A stretch of DNA of 64,000 nucleotides, taken from assembly GCF_030268085.1 (NCBI RefSeq), contig NZ_BSDE01000005.1:248001-312000 (forward strand). The letters run 5' to 3'. The translations under genes were made by a program, and so were the position numbers. The notes under the pieces are model-generated. The model worked only from the letters and a program-made list of their open reading frames with translations. It was not told the origin of the DNA and ran no database searches. This document shows positions 17,107 to 25,369 of the stretch, piece after piece (within the stretch, counting starts at the first letter, position 1; each line of letters starts with the position of its first letter). Origin of the DNA: Geothrix limicola (GTDB lineage Bacteria > Acidobacteriota > Holophagae > Holophagales > Holophagaceae).

Positions 17107-17186
17107 TCCGGTCACAATTCGGCAAGGGGCCATCCCCCTCCCTGGCCTTTTCGCTACCCTGGAGCCTTGACCTTTCTGGAGTGCCC

Positions 17187-18185
17187 ATGCGCCCGATGCC
17201 CTTCATGCTCTTTTCCGCCGTGGCCCTGGTTGCCCAGGCGCCCGCGAACGTCGACCTCGCCCAGAGGTTCAATCAGGAACTTCCCGGCATCACCCAGATG
17301 CTGAAGGAGCTCAAGGCCCAGGAAGCCCTCACCAAGGTCCAGGCACTGATCCCGGCCGAGCGCCCCGTCTTCGACGCCTCTTCGCCTAAGGCCATTGGCC
17401 AGAGCCTGGACAACGCCCAGGGCCTGATGTCCTTGTACCGCCTCTACGCCAATGTGGCTGCCGAGGCAGGCCAGTGGGAAAAGGCCACTGAGATCCACGA
17501 GAAGCGCGCCCAGGCCGCCCGCGCCACCCTGGCCGACCTCGACAAGGCCCAAGCTCCTATTGTCGCCCAGTGGAAGAAGGCGTCCGAGGATTCGGCGGCC
17601 TACATCGCCAAGAACACGCCTCGCCAGCAGGAGCTGCAGCTCTTCCTGCAGACCCTGAAGGATGACGTGGCGGCCGTGAACTCCAAGCAGAAGAAGCTCG
17701 AAGCCAAAGAGATGGACGAACTCAAGGCGCGCATCGCCCAGGCCCCGGCCAACGAGCAGGAACTCGCCCAGATCAACGCGGCCCTGCCCGTGCACAAGCA
17801 GAACCTGGCCAATGCCCCCAAGGTCACCAAGACACTGGGCGACAACCGCAAGGAAGTCGAAGGCATGATCAAGTCCGCTGACGAGGCCGTCACCAAGGCC
17901 AAGAAGACCGTGGCAGATCAGAATCAGGAGATCACCGACTTCAACACGCAGCAGACGATCAAGAAGGTGAAGGTCGTTGGAAAGAAGAACTGGGTGGATG
18001 CCGTGATGCGGGCCCCTGAAAACATCACCAAGCTCGGCACCCCTCAGGCCCAGGTGGCTTTCCTGAACCGCCTACTGGTGCTGGACCCCGGCAACAAGCT
18101 CGCCCAGAAGGCCCTGGACAACCTGCTGGCTGGCAAGGATGCCTTTGCCAAGCCCGCAAAAAAGGGCGGCGCGAAAAAGAAGTAG
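17187..18185 (+). CDS. Exported helical protein, paralogue 1
   Basis: 332 residues from the ATG at 17187 (CTGGAG upstream). A signal peptide (about 1-17, ending VAQAP) precedes a Lys/Glu/Ala-rich helical protein with strong coiled-coil character, and a Lys-rich C-terminus (KPAKKGGAKKK). There are no recognised catalytic motifs. The end (AFLNRLLVLDPGNKLAQKALDNLLAGKD) resembles the corresponding part of the next gene, and both have the same signal-helix-KK layout, so they look like tandem paralogues. The LDPGNKLA segment is like the start of a TPR helix. Function unknown. Confidence 0.55.
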   Translation: MRPMPFMLFSAVALVAQAPANVDLAQRFNQELPGITQMLKELKAQEALTKVQALIPAERPVFDASSPKAIGQSLDNAQGLMSLYRLYANVAAEAGQWEKATEIHEKRAQAARATLADLDKAQAPIVAQWKKASEDSAAYIAKNTPRQQELQLFLQTLKDDVAAVNSKQKKLEAKEMDELKARIAQAPANEQELAQINAALPVHKQNLANAPKVTKTLGDNRKEVEGMIKSADEAVTKAKKTVADQNQEITDFNTQQTIKKVKVVGKKNWVDAVMRAPENITKLGTPQAQVAFLNRLLVLDPGNKLAQKALDNLLAGKDAFAKPAKKGGAKKK

Positions 18186-18219
18186 GATCATTCCATTCCC
18201 GAATGACTGAAGGAGCCTC

Positions 18220-19080
18220 ATGACCCGCTTCGGATTCCTGCTTGCCTGCGCCCTGGTCACCAGCCTCGGCGCCCAGAGCCTCACCGACCGCTTCAAGGAA
18301 GTCCGCGGCCCCTGGGAACTCCAGCTGGAGCGGGGAGAGGCCACTACCGTCCGCAAGGGCGTAGAGGCCCTGCTCGGCCGCGAGGGGCTCACGGTGAACC
18401 CATCCGACTACAACGACATGCATGCCCTCGTGGCACTGCGCGGCCTGGCTGCGCGCGCCTGTCTTGCGGAGGGCAGCTGGGAAGAAGCCATCGCGCACTT
18501 CCAGAAGGCCCAGTCGGCCGCCGAGGAGAACCTCGCCACCGCCGAACCCTTCCTCGCCAAGACGCGGATGGAGCATGAGCTGAAGCTCAAGGAATGCCGG
18601 GAGGCCGTCACCAAGCAGGCCCCCCGTCTCAAGGAACTCGAAGAGGCTCCCGGGCTTTCCCAGGAGCAGATGAAAATCCGCCAGCAGCTGAAGATCTTCA
18701 TGGACGAGCAGCAGGCGGCCATCACGCACAGCGAGCGGTCCCTGAAGGACATCGAAAGCATCCTCGTCCGGCTGCGCCAGGCCAAGGAAACGACCGCCAA
18801 GACTGCGGCCGACTGGCAGGCCTTCCTCGTCACCGAGAAGGCCGAGATCTCCGAAGCCGGCGGAACCGCACCCTTCGTGGCCGCCAAGCTCGAGCAGGTG
18901 AAGGCCAACGACACGCACCCGAAACAGGAACGCCTCATCTACGCGCGCCGGCTGCAGAAGCTCGATCCGACCAACAAGGATGTCGTCCGCTTCCTTACTC
19001 TCCTGCTGGGCAAGGAGGACGAACCCGAGCCCGTGAAGCCGAAGAAGAAGGCGAAGGCGGCCCCCAAGAAGAAAGCCTGA
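18220..19080 (+). CDS. Exported helical protein, paralogue 2
   Basis: 286 residues with a signal peptide (1-18, LVTSLGAQS). The middle is helical and charged, and includes a possible TPR-like region (HALVALRGLAARACLAEGSWEEA). The end reads YARRLQKLDPTNKDVVRF, paralleling paralogue 1, and finishes with a lysine-rich tail (KPKKKAKAAPKKKA). It starts 34 bp after paralogue 1 and is followed by a strong terminator, so the pair is probably one transcript. The basic tail could bind nucleic acid, peptidoglycan or LPS; this is not decided by sequence. Confidence 0.55.
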   Translation: MTRFGFLLACALVTSLGAQSLTDRFKEVRGPWELQLERGEATTVRKGVEALLGREGLTVNPSDYNDMHALVALRGLAARACLAEGSWEEAIAHFQKAQSAAEENLATAEPFLAKTRMEHELKLKECREAVTKQAPRLKELEEAPGLSQEQMKIRQQLKIFMDEQQAAITHSERSLKDIESILVRLRQAKETTAKTAADWQAFLVTEKAEISEAGGTAPFVAAKLEQVKANDTHPKQERLIYARRLQKLDPTNKDVVRFLTLLLGKEDEPEPVKPKKKAKAAPKKKA

Positions 19081-19097
19081 TCAAGGTCCCACCCCAT

Positions 19098-19127
19098 CAG
19101 AAACGGCCCCTCGCGGGGCCGTTTCTG
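19098..19127 (+). terminator. Intrinsic terminator
   Basis: A perfect 13-bp GC-rich stem (19098-19110 with 19115-19127), loop TCGC, 18 bp after the paralogue 2 stop codon. It also faces the end of the convergent barrel gene at 19143 and could serve both. Confidence 0.85.
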
Positions 19128-19142
19128 TCGTGGCAGGCCTGC

Positions 19143-19811
19143 TTAGAACACGAATCCAAACCCCAGCTTCACGTAGTCGGAACTGGGAGGATCTCCGGCG
19201 TCGACGTTGTTCCCCGTGAGGGTCTTGTGGAAGGTGCCTTCGAGGGTGAAACGCATTCCCGAATCGTACCCGAAGCTGTGGCCGAGACCGACCGTGCCGC
19301 CCAGGCGGCTCTTGTGCGTGGTGTCCACCGGATAGTCGTTGTAGTAACCGTAGGTGATGTCGCCATAGCTGCGGTCGAACTGCTCGAAATCCGCCGAGAG
19401 CCCCACGACGAAGTAGAGGCCGCGGTGACGGAAGGCCGTGCCGTTGGGGAAGATCTGCAGGTCGCCACCCACGTTGAACTCGGAATGCCTCAGGTTGATG
19501 GTGTCTTCCCCGTAGGCGCGGTTCGTGCCGCTCTCGGAGGAGCCGCCCAGGTTCAACCGGATCGCAAGGTTGCGATCCACGGGGAAGCTGACCGTGAAAC
19601 TCCCCCCAAGGCCCACATCGTAGGTTTCCTTCTGGGGAGGAATGATGCGGCCTGCGCTGGTGCTGAAGTACTCGGGGTAGGTCTTGCTGGCGAATTCCCC
19701 GGTCGGGGCCAGGAGGTTCAGGCTAAAGCCCAGATGCGGTGTCTGGGCCATGAGGGCGGGCCCTGAAGCCAGGATCAGGGGCAGTGCGAACAGGGATGCG
19801 GAGCGGCGCAT
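19143..19811 (-). CDS. Outer-membrane beta-barrel protein
   Basis: 222 residues with a signal peptide (about 1-22, ending LMAQT). The mature sequence is made of alternating hydrophobic/polar strands (FTVSFPVDRNLAIRLNLGG, LYFVVGLSADFEQF) joined by turns, and it ends YVKLGFGFVF with a C-terminal Phe, the BAM recognition signal. The size fits an 8-stranded OmpW/OmpA-like barrel. No ligand or family name can be given. Confidence 0.7.
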   Translation of the reverse strand: MRRSASLFALPLILASGPALMAQTPHLGFSLNLLAPTGEFASKTYPEYFSTSAGRIIPPQKETYDVGLGGSFTVSFPVDRNLAIRLNLGGSSESGTNRAYGEDTINLRHSEFNVGGDLQIFPNGTAFRHRGLYFVVGLSADFEQFDRSYGDITYGYYNDYPVDTTHKSRLGGTVGLGHSFGYDSGMRFTLEGTFHKTLTGNNVDAGDPPSSDYVKLGFGFVF

Positions 19812-20016
19812 GGGGCCTCCAGGTTGGATGATGGGGATACGAGCGAAGGGTGTGCCAGCTTACGCCAAACGCCGTCAATCCTTGGATCCGCGAGGAAAGT
19901 CCAGGGTTGAAGCCGGACAACCCGCGGCGTTTTGCCTCAGTTTATGTGTGGGATTGCAACGGCGGGCTTTGGGCATCGCCGCGGATGGCCTACTCTGGAC
20001 AAGACGAGGATGGTTC

Positions 20017-20769
20017 ATGGCCTGGAAGCAGGATCTGGCAAAACTGAAACAGCAATTGGATCCGGAGCCCGCCGCGGCCCCCAAGCCACCCCCCAAACCA
20101 GCGCCGAAACCGGCCACGCCGGTGGTGCTGGATGACGAAGACGCGGTCTTCCTGTCCGCCATGGGCCTGAAGCGCAGCGCACCAAAGCCGGCCCAGGCCG
20201 CGAGCCTGCCTGCAGCTCAGGGACCGATATCCGAAGCTCCAGCCGCGGTTGAACCGACGGCCCCGGAGACTTTCCAGGAAGCCCTCAAGGATCTGAAGGG
20301 CCTCAAGCCGCTGTCGAAGGGCCTTCCGGATCGCGCGGCGTCTACCCCTGCCCGCGCCGTCGCTGTCCCCAAGCCCTCGCCGGCCCCGGTACCCGTGCCC
20401 GTGCAGGCATCCAAGCCCGCGACCCCCACGCTCCCTGAGCCTGAATCTTCGGCTCATCCTGTCGTGCCCCTGCGCTTCCAGCTGGCCGCCGGGATGGCCA
20501 TCGAGGTGGACGCCTCCCTCGATCTCCGGGGACATTCTCTCGCCGATGCCATTGAACGATTGAAGGATCGCCTGGGGGACGGCTTGGTCCTCGGCTGGCG
20601 CAGCCTCCAGGTGACCCTCGGACCGGACCCGACCCTACACGAAGGTCTGCTCGCCCTGCTGGCCTCTGGACAGGCGCCGATGGTGGCCCGCTACGCCCAG
20701 GCCCCGGTGCCCATGGGCGGAACCCAGGCCTGGTTGCTGTATTTCGGACCGCCGCCCGCCCAGCCCTGA
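20017..20769 (+). CDS. Smr-like domain protein with long Pro/Ala-rich linker
   Basis: 250 residues from the ATG at 20017, preceded by GAGGA. An N-terminal helix (MAWKQDLAKLKQQL) and a segment LDDEDAVFLSAMGLKR precede a 100-residue Pro/Ala/Lys-rich linker. The C-terminal 85 residues contain LDLRGHSLADAIERLKDRL, matching the opening of Smr (MutS2 C-terminal) domains, but the HGxGtGxLR nuclease loop is replaced by LGPDPTLHEG. The LDLR/H motif survives, so it may bind branched nucleic acid without cutting. It lies 23 bp upstream of the PfkB gene. Confidence 0.55.
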   Translation: MAWKQDLAKLKQQLDPEPAAAPKPPPKPAPKPATPVVLDDEDAVFLSAMGLKRSAPKPAQAASLPAAQGPISEAPAAVEPTAPETFQEALKDLKGLKPLSKGLPDRAASTPARAVAVPKPSPAPVPVPVQASKPATPTLPEPESSAHPVVPLRFQLAAGMAIEVDASLDLRGHSLADAIERLKDRLGDGLVLGWRSLQVTLGPDPTLHEGLLALLASGQAPMVARYAQAPVPMGGTQAWLLYFGPPPAQP

Positions 20770-20792
20770 TTTTCGAACATGGAGCCCTGAAT

Positions 20793-21704
20793 ATGAGTCT
20801 TCTGGTAGTCGGAAGCGTGGCCTTCGATGACCTCGAAACCCCCTTCGGCACGAGAGAGCACGCCCTCGGCGGATCAGCCACCTACTTCTCGCTGAGCGCA
20901 AGCCGGTTTCATCCCGTGCGGATCGTGGCCGTGGTCGGAGAGGATTTCGGCCCCGAGCAGATGCGCGTCTTCGATCAGCGCCCCATCGACCTTTCCGGCC
21001 TTTCCAAGGTGAAGGGTCTGAGCTTCCACTGGAAGGGCGCCTACGGCTATGACCTGAACGAGGCCAAGACCCTCGCGACGGATCTGAACGTGTTCGCGGA
21101 CTTCAAGCCGGACCTTCCTCCCACCTACAGGGAATCGCCCTACCTCTTCCTCGGAAACATCGACCCCACCCTCCAGCTCGATGTCGTGCGCCAGATGACC
21201 ACGCGTCCCAAGTGGATCGCCCTGGACACGATGAACTACTGGATTCGCGGGGCGCGCCCCGCCCTGGAGGCCGTGCTGAAGGAGGTCGACATCCTCCTGG
21301 TCAACGATGCGGAAGTGCGCGAACTGACCCAGGAACACAGCCTCATCAAGGCCTACCGGAAGATCCAGGCCCTCGGTCCCAGGATCCTGGTGGTGAAGCG
21401 CGGCGAATACGGCGTGGCCCTCTTCACCCCGGAAGGCATCTTCGCCGCGCCGGCCTATCCGCTCGAGAACGTGTTCGATCCCACGGGCGCAGGAGACACC
21501 TTCGCGGGTGGTTTCCTGGGCTACCTGGCCTGGATCGAGCGCATGGATGTGACGGCTTTGAAGCACGCCACGTTGGTGGGTTCGGTCATGGCCAGTTTCA
21601 CCGTGGAGCAGTTCTCTACGGAACGGCTGGAGCAGATCAGCCAGGATGAAGTTCGCAACCGACTGTCATTATTTTCAGATATGATTCGCGTCGAAGATCT
21701 ATAA
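20793..21704 (+). CDS. PfkB family carbohydrate/nucleoside kinase
   Basis: 303 residues. The N-terminal glycine motif HALGGSATYFSLSASR (24-39) and the C-terminal signature DPTGAGDTFAGGF (from D229, catalytic base D235) place it in the ribokinase/PfkB family. LVNDAEVREL, the second typical motif, is in the middle. Its overall sequence (a small lid and FKPDLPPTYRESPYLFLGNIDP) resembles the sugar/adenosine-kinase-like PfkB set found in many bacteria without a set substrate. Phosphoryl donor ATP is expected; the acceptor is unknown. Confidence 0.82.
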   Translation: MSLLVVGSVAFDDLETPFGTREHALGGSATYFSLSASRFHPVRIVAVVGEDFGPEQMRVFDQRPIDLSGLSKVKGLSFHWKGAYGYDLNEAKTLATDLNVFADFKPDLPPTYRESPYLFLGNIDPTLQLDVVRQMTTRPKWIALDTMNYWIRGARPALEAVLKEVDILLVNDAEVRELTQEHSLIKAYRKIQALGPRILVVKRGEYGVALFTPEGIFAAPAYPLENVFDPTGAGDTFAGGFLGYLAWIERMDVTALKHATLVGSVMASFTVEQFSTERLEQISQDEVRNRLSLFSDMIRVEDL

Positions 21705-21737
21705 TCACCGCTATCCAATCCTGACTGGGGGTTCCTG

Positions 21738-22913
21738 ATGCACCAGCCCACTCGCCTGCATGTCGGCCGGATGCCCCACTTTGCGGTGGCATCTGGGCTC
21801 TTCGCAGCACTGGCGCTCGCGGTACCTGGCCTGAAGGCCCAGGAAACGACTTCCGCCGAGGCCCTGAAAGTCGAGGCCCATACGTCCAAATGGGACTATC
21901 CCAAGGAACTCAAGGTTCCCGAAGGATCCAGGACCCATCTGGTCCAGAAGGGCGACACCCTCTGGGATCTGGCTGGAAAATATCTTGGCAATCCCTACGC
22001 CTGGCCCCAGATCTGGGAACTGAACCAATGGGTGAAGGATCCTCACTGGATCTACCCAGGGGATCCCCTCGTCATCGACCTGGCCCGGGCCGTGGCCACG
22101 GCGGGTTCGGTGCCCGAGGCCGTCACCAACCTGCAGCCCGATCAGCAGCGCCGAATCGATTCCTCGGTCGTTCGCCGTCCCGAGCTTGGATTCTCCTTCC
22201 AGGACTTCATCCAACTTCCCTTCTTCGCCCCCCAGGGCGCCGAAGCCTACTACAAGAGCCAGGGCGCCTTCACCATCACCTCGAACAAGCGTGAAGACCG
22301 CCAGTATCTCGGCGAAGGCGAAGTGGTCTATCTCAACGGAGGTGTTGACCAGGGCGTGAAGGTCAATGACCGCTTCCTCATCCTGAAGACCGTGGCCCGC
22401 AAGCAGATGCATCCCACCGTTGCCAAGAAGGCGCTGGGTGACGTGATCCAGCAGGTGGGCGTCGTGCGCGTGATCACGACTCAGTCCAAGGGGTCGGTGG
22501 CCATCATCGAACGCTCCCTTGATGCCGTGGAAATCGGGGATCATCTGGTGAAGTTCATCGAGCCCGCGAACATCCCCACCCAGCTGCGGACGGACACCGC
22601 CGAGCCTGTCAAGATCGCCCCGAACGCCGGCGTGGTGGTCTACACCCGCGATGCCAAGCTTCATGCGGGCGGCGGGGACATGGTCCTCATCGACCGCGGG
22701 GCCAACGACGGCCTCAAGGTCGGCGAAGTGCTCCTGGTGTCCCGCCTCCGGAACTACCCCGTGGGCTCGGACACCGACAAGCATCCGTCCACGGAAAGCA
22801 CCACCTACTACCTCGGGCAGGCGCTCGTCGTGAGGACGGACGCCCAGACCGCCACCTGCCGCGTGCTTCGCTCCACGGAGGAAATCCGCAGCGGAGACAC
22901 GGTTACGCCCTGA
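21738..22913 (+). CDS. Exported LysM-domain protein
   Basis: 391 residues. A signal sequence ends near residue 35 (VPGLKAQ). A LysM domain (about 66-115) reads HLVQKGDTLWDLAGKYLGNPYAWPQIWELN and gives peptidoglycan binding. The remaining 250 residues are beta-rich with repeated segments (GEVVYLNGGVDQGVKVNDRFLIL and DMVLIDRGANDGLKVGEVLLV), i.e. a duplicated module found in LysM-type periplasmic proteins. It follows the PfkB gene by 33 bp and may be cotranscribed. A terminator follows. Confidence 0.8.
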   Translation: MHQPTRLHVGRMPHFAVASGLFAALALAVPGLKAQETTSAEALKVEAHTSKWDYPKELKVPEGSRTHLVQKGDTLWDLAGKYLGNPYAWPQIWELNQWVKDPHWIYPGDPLVIDLARAVATAGSVPEAVTNLQPDQQRRIDSSVVRRPELGFSFQDFIQLPFFAPQGAEAYYKSQGAFTITSNKREDRQYLGEGEVVYLNGGVDQGVKVNDRFLILKTVARKQMHPTVAKKALGDVIQQVGVVRVITTQSKGSVAIIERSLDAVEIGDHLVKFIEPANIPTQLRTDTAEPVKIAPNAGVVVYTRDAKLHAGGGDMVLIDRGANDGLKVGEVLLVSRLRNYPVGSDTDKHPSTESTTYYLGQALVVRTDAQTATCRVLRSTEEIRSGDTVTP

Positions 22914-22925
22914 TCGGCACCGTAG

Positions 22926-22961
22926 CCAAACAAGGGCCCCCATCCGGGGGCTTTTGTTTGG
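22926..22961. terminator. Bidirectional intrinsic terminator
   Basis: A long stem (CCAAACAA...GGCCCCC with GGGGGC...TTGTTTGG, ATC loop) between the convergent LysM and rsmG genes; A and T runs at the two ends suit termination from both sides. Confidence 0.85.
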
Positions 22962-22964
22962 TCC

Positions 22965-23555
22965 TCAGGCGCCGGGTGAATCCGGCTTGAGCGCCACCAC
23001 CACCCGCTGGCCCCGTGTCGGCAATGAATAGGGGTGGGGTGTGGCCGTCCATCCGGAGGGAACGCGCTCTTCGGCCCAGTCCGGCCCCTTCAGCGCGAAG
23101 AAGGGGCTTCCAGGCCGCCCGTGCCGAGCCCACCAGCCCAGCAGCATGTCAAGGGAACCCAGAGCTTTGGCCGTGCCCCAGTCGGCCTCCAGGGCCGGAA
23201 GGTCCTCCATGCGTCCGTGAAGCGGTTTCAGGTTGGGAATGGACAGTTCCAAAGCCACCTGACGCAGGAAGGCCATCTTCTTGCTGGAGGCGTCCACACC
23301 GAACACCTCCAGGTCGGGCCGTGCCAGGGCCAGCACCACGGCCGGAGAGCCCATGCCCGTGCCGAGATCGGCCACTCTCGAACCCGGCGGCAGTGGGGCG
23401 AGAAAAGGAAGCAGAGCCGCCGCATCCTGAAGCAGCTCTTCCCGACGTGCCCCGGGAGGCAGGGCCGTCAGGGCGTGGGTCCGGTTCCATTTGTCCAGGA
23501 GGACCAGGTACCGGCCCAGGGCGGGATTGAGTTCGGAAGGAAGGCGAGGCTCCAT
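22965..23555 (-). CDS. rsmG: 16S rRNA (guanine(527)-N7)-methyltransferase
   Basis: 196 residues, the typical GidB/RsmG length. WNRTHALTA (23-31) is the family N-terminal motif. VADLGTGMGSPAVVLA (61-76) is the SAM loop, and VDASSKKMAFLRQV (87-100) is the RsmG-specific second motif. It methylates G527 of the 530 loop; loss gives low-level streptomycin resistance in other bacteria. It stands alone here, without the common gidA or parAB neighbours. Confidence 0.9.
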   Translation of the reverse strand: MEPRLPSELNPALGRYLVLLDKWNRTHALTALPPGARREELLQDAAALLPFLAPLPPGSRVADLGTGMGSPAVVLALARPDLEVFGVDASSKKMAFLRQVALELSIPNLKPLHGRMEDLPALEADWGTAKALGSLDMLLGWWARHGRPGSPFFALKGPDWAEERVPSGWTATPHPYSLPTRGQRVVVALKPDSPGA

Positions 23556-23725
23556 CCATCCAGAATGGCAGGGCCGCCCCTTTCAGACCTGCATTTCCTT
23601 CATGTGCAATGCTTGTCTTTTTATTTTCAACACTTCAAGCATATATTGAATAACTATAAATTCACCCTGAATCTATCGGCTTCACGTCGAACACCGATAC
23701 AATTATTGCAACTAGAACTGAGACA

Positions 23726-23754
23726 TTGACAAATGCCTCAAAACGAAACACAAT
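23726..23754 (+). promoter_or_regulatory. Sigma-70-type promoter upstream of ybeY
   Basis: TTGACA (23726-23731), 17-nt spacer, CACAAT (23749-23754), 37 bp before the start codon. It lies in an AT-rich spacer of about 230 bp, markedly lower in GC than the genes around it. Confidence 0.6.
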
Positions 23755-23791
23755 AGGCCCTCTTTGATTGATCTTGTGGAAGGAATCGGCC

Positions 23792-24523
23792 ATGGCACAG
23801 ACTCGCCCCCCTTTCATGATCGATTGGTCCAGCCGCAGCAAAATGCGGGGCCCAGGCGAACAGTCGCTTGGCAAACTGCTTCATGATCTGAGAGATCGGC
23901 TCGCGCCAGATGCTCAGGGCATCTCTCTGACCTATGTCGATGATCGCGGCATGAGAAAACTCAATCGTGAACATCGCGGAAAAAACATGACAACCGACGT
24001 GCTCAGTTTTCCGTCAAGCGCGGAAAAGGGAGCGTTTCCGCATCTCGGCGACATCGTCATAAGCCTTCCCACCGCGGAAAAAATGGCCAAGAAATTCGGC
24101 GTGAGCCGGCGCCGTGAAGTCGAGACACTCGTCATCCACGGATTCCTTCATCTCTGCGGCCATGACCACGAGGTGGACCGCGGAGAAATGATGGCCTTGC
24201 AGGCCCAGCTAGAGCGGGAGCTGCTCGATGAGGAACCGCTGGCCATGAGCCTCAAGCGGGGACGCAAACCCGGGAGCAAGGTCAAGAAGCTGAAGGACGG
24301 CTCCCGCGTGGTCGTGACCGGGCGCGCGGCCGCCGCGCTGGTCCGCCGCGAACGCGTAAAGAAGGACAAGAAGGTCAAGGTCCGCAAGGTCGTGAAGGCG
24401 AAGGACCCCCTTCCCAAGCGCGGGCCAGGACGTCCCCGGAAGGAAGCCACTTCCCCCGCGCCGCCCCGGCGCATCGTGCGTCGCCGCCGCCCGAGCCCTT
24501 CGCGCAGCGGCGTGATCGGATAG
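23792..24523 (+). CDS. ybeY: Endoribonuclease YbeY with AT-hook-like basic tail
   Basis: 243 residues from the ATG at 23792, preceded by GGAAGGA. Residues 1-150 are YbeY: GKNMTTDVLSFP (63-74) and the zinc site HGFLHLCGHDH (116-126). YbeY matures 16S rRNA and takes part in ribosome quality control. Typical YbeY ends near 150 residues; here a Lys/Arg-rich extension of about 90 residues follows, with KRGRKPGSK (155-163) and KRGPGRPRK (209-217). The second is a canonical AT-hook core (GRP flanked by basics), and the first resembles one. The tail probably binds nucleic acid; an rRNA-binding role is plausible but unproven. Confidence 0.88.
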   Translation: MAQTRPPFMIDWSSRSKMRGPGEQSLGKLLHDLRDRLAPDAQGISLTYVDDRGMRKLNREHRGKNMTTDVLSFPSSAEKGAFPHLGDIVISLPTAEKMAKKFGVSRRREVETLVIHGFLHLCGHDHEVDRGEMMALQAQLERELLDEEPLAMSLKRGRKPGSKVKKLKDGSRVVVTGRAAAALVRRERVKKDKKVKVRKVVKAKDPLPKRGPGRPRKEATSPAPPRRIVRRRRPSPSRSGVIG

Positions 24524-24607
24524 ACAAACCTCCACATGGCAAATGGGGCCGAAGGCCGATAAAATGGCCCTTTGGCCCGGCTTCGGGCCGTGCCATCCGG
24601 AGTTTCC

Positions 24608-25327
24608 GTGATCAACCTCCTCCTCGGCCTGGGCGCTGCCCTTGCCGTGATCCTGCTCTCCAGCCTGCTGCGGATCAGCCTGTGGATCAGCGTCCCCATC
24701 GGCATCCTCGCGGGCGGCGCCCTCTTCATCTGGCAGGGCCGCAAGGTGCAGCAGGAACTGGAGAAGATCTTCGGCCGCGCCGGTGAACTTCTTAAAAAGC
24801 AGCAGTTCGAAAAAGCCATCGAGGCCATGAAGGAGGGTTACCGGTTCTCCTCCCGCCAGTTCCTCGTGAAGGGCAGCATCGACGGCCAGATCGGCGTGGT
24901 GCAATACCTCCGCAAGAAGAACGACGAGGCCGAGCCTCTGCTCGCTTCCGCCTCCATGCAGCACTACATCGCCAAGGCCATGCTCGGCATCCTCCAGTGG
25001 AAGCGCGGCGAGAAGAAGAAGGCCAAGGAGACCTTCGACCTGGCCCTCAAGACGGGCAAGAAGGAGAGCCTTCTCTACGCTGTCTACGCCTACACCCTGG
25101 TGGAGATGGGAGAGCGCGACAAGGCCATCGAGATCCTCAACAAGGGCCTGGGTGTCTGCAAGGGGGATGAGCGCCTCATCACCAACCGCAACCTGCTGCA
25201 GAACGGCAAGCCGCTCAAGATGAAGGTCTACGGCGAACAGTGGTACCAGTTCCTGCTGGAGCGCCCCATGATCCGCCAGGAGGCGCCGCCCTTCGCCCGG
25301 ATCTCCCGCCGCGCCCTGCGCGGCTGA
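24608..25327 (+). CDS. Membrane-anchored TPR protein
   Basis: 239 residues from a GTG at 24608 (GGAG six bases upstream). The N-terminus has two hydrophobic stretches (about 2-35) that would anchor it in the membrane. The rest is helical with TPR-like repeats (FEKAIEAMKEGYRFSSRQF, KAKETFDLALKTGKKES, RDKAIEILNKGLGVCKGDERL). It sits between ybeY and yebC on the same strand and may be part of a translation-linked unit. Function unknown. Confidence 0.6.
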   Translation: MINLLLGLGAALAVILLSSLLRISLWISVPIGILAGGALFIWQGRKVQQELEKIFGRAGELLKKQQFEKAIEAMKEGYRFSSRQFLVKGSIDGQIGVVQYLRKKNDEAEPLLASASMQHYIAKAMLGILQWKRGEKKKAKETFDLALKTGKKESLLYAVYAYTLVEMGERDKAIEILNKGLGVCKGDERLITNRNLLQNGKPLKMKVYGEQWYQFLLERPMIRQEAPPFARISRRALRG

Positions 25328-25369
25328 ACCGACTCGAACCCATCCCTACCGTTATTTCTGGAGCAAGCC

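Noticed and set aside
15350-17133. A long minus-strand frame over the ABC-F gene
   Set aside because: Frame shadow; the plus strand shows both Walker and signature motifs of ABC-F.
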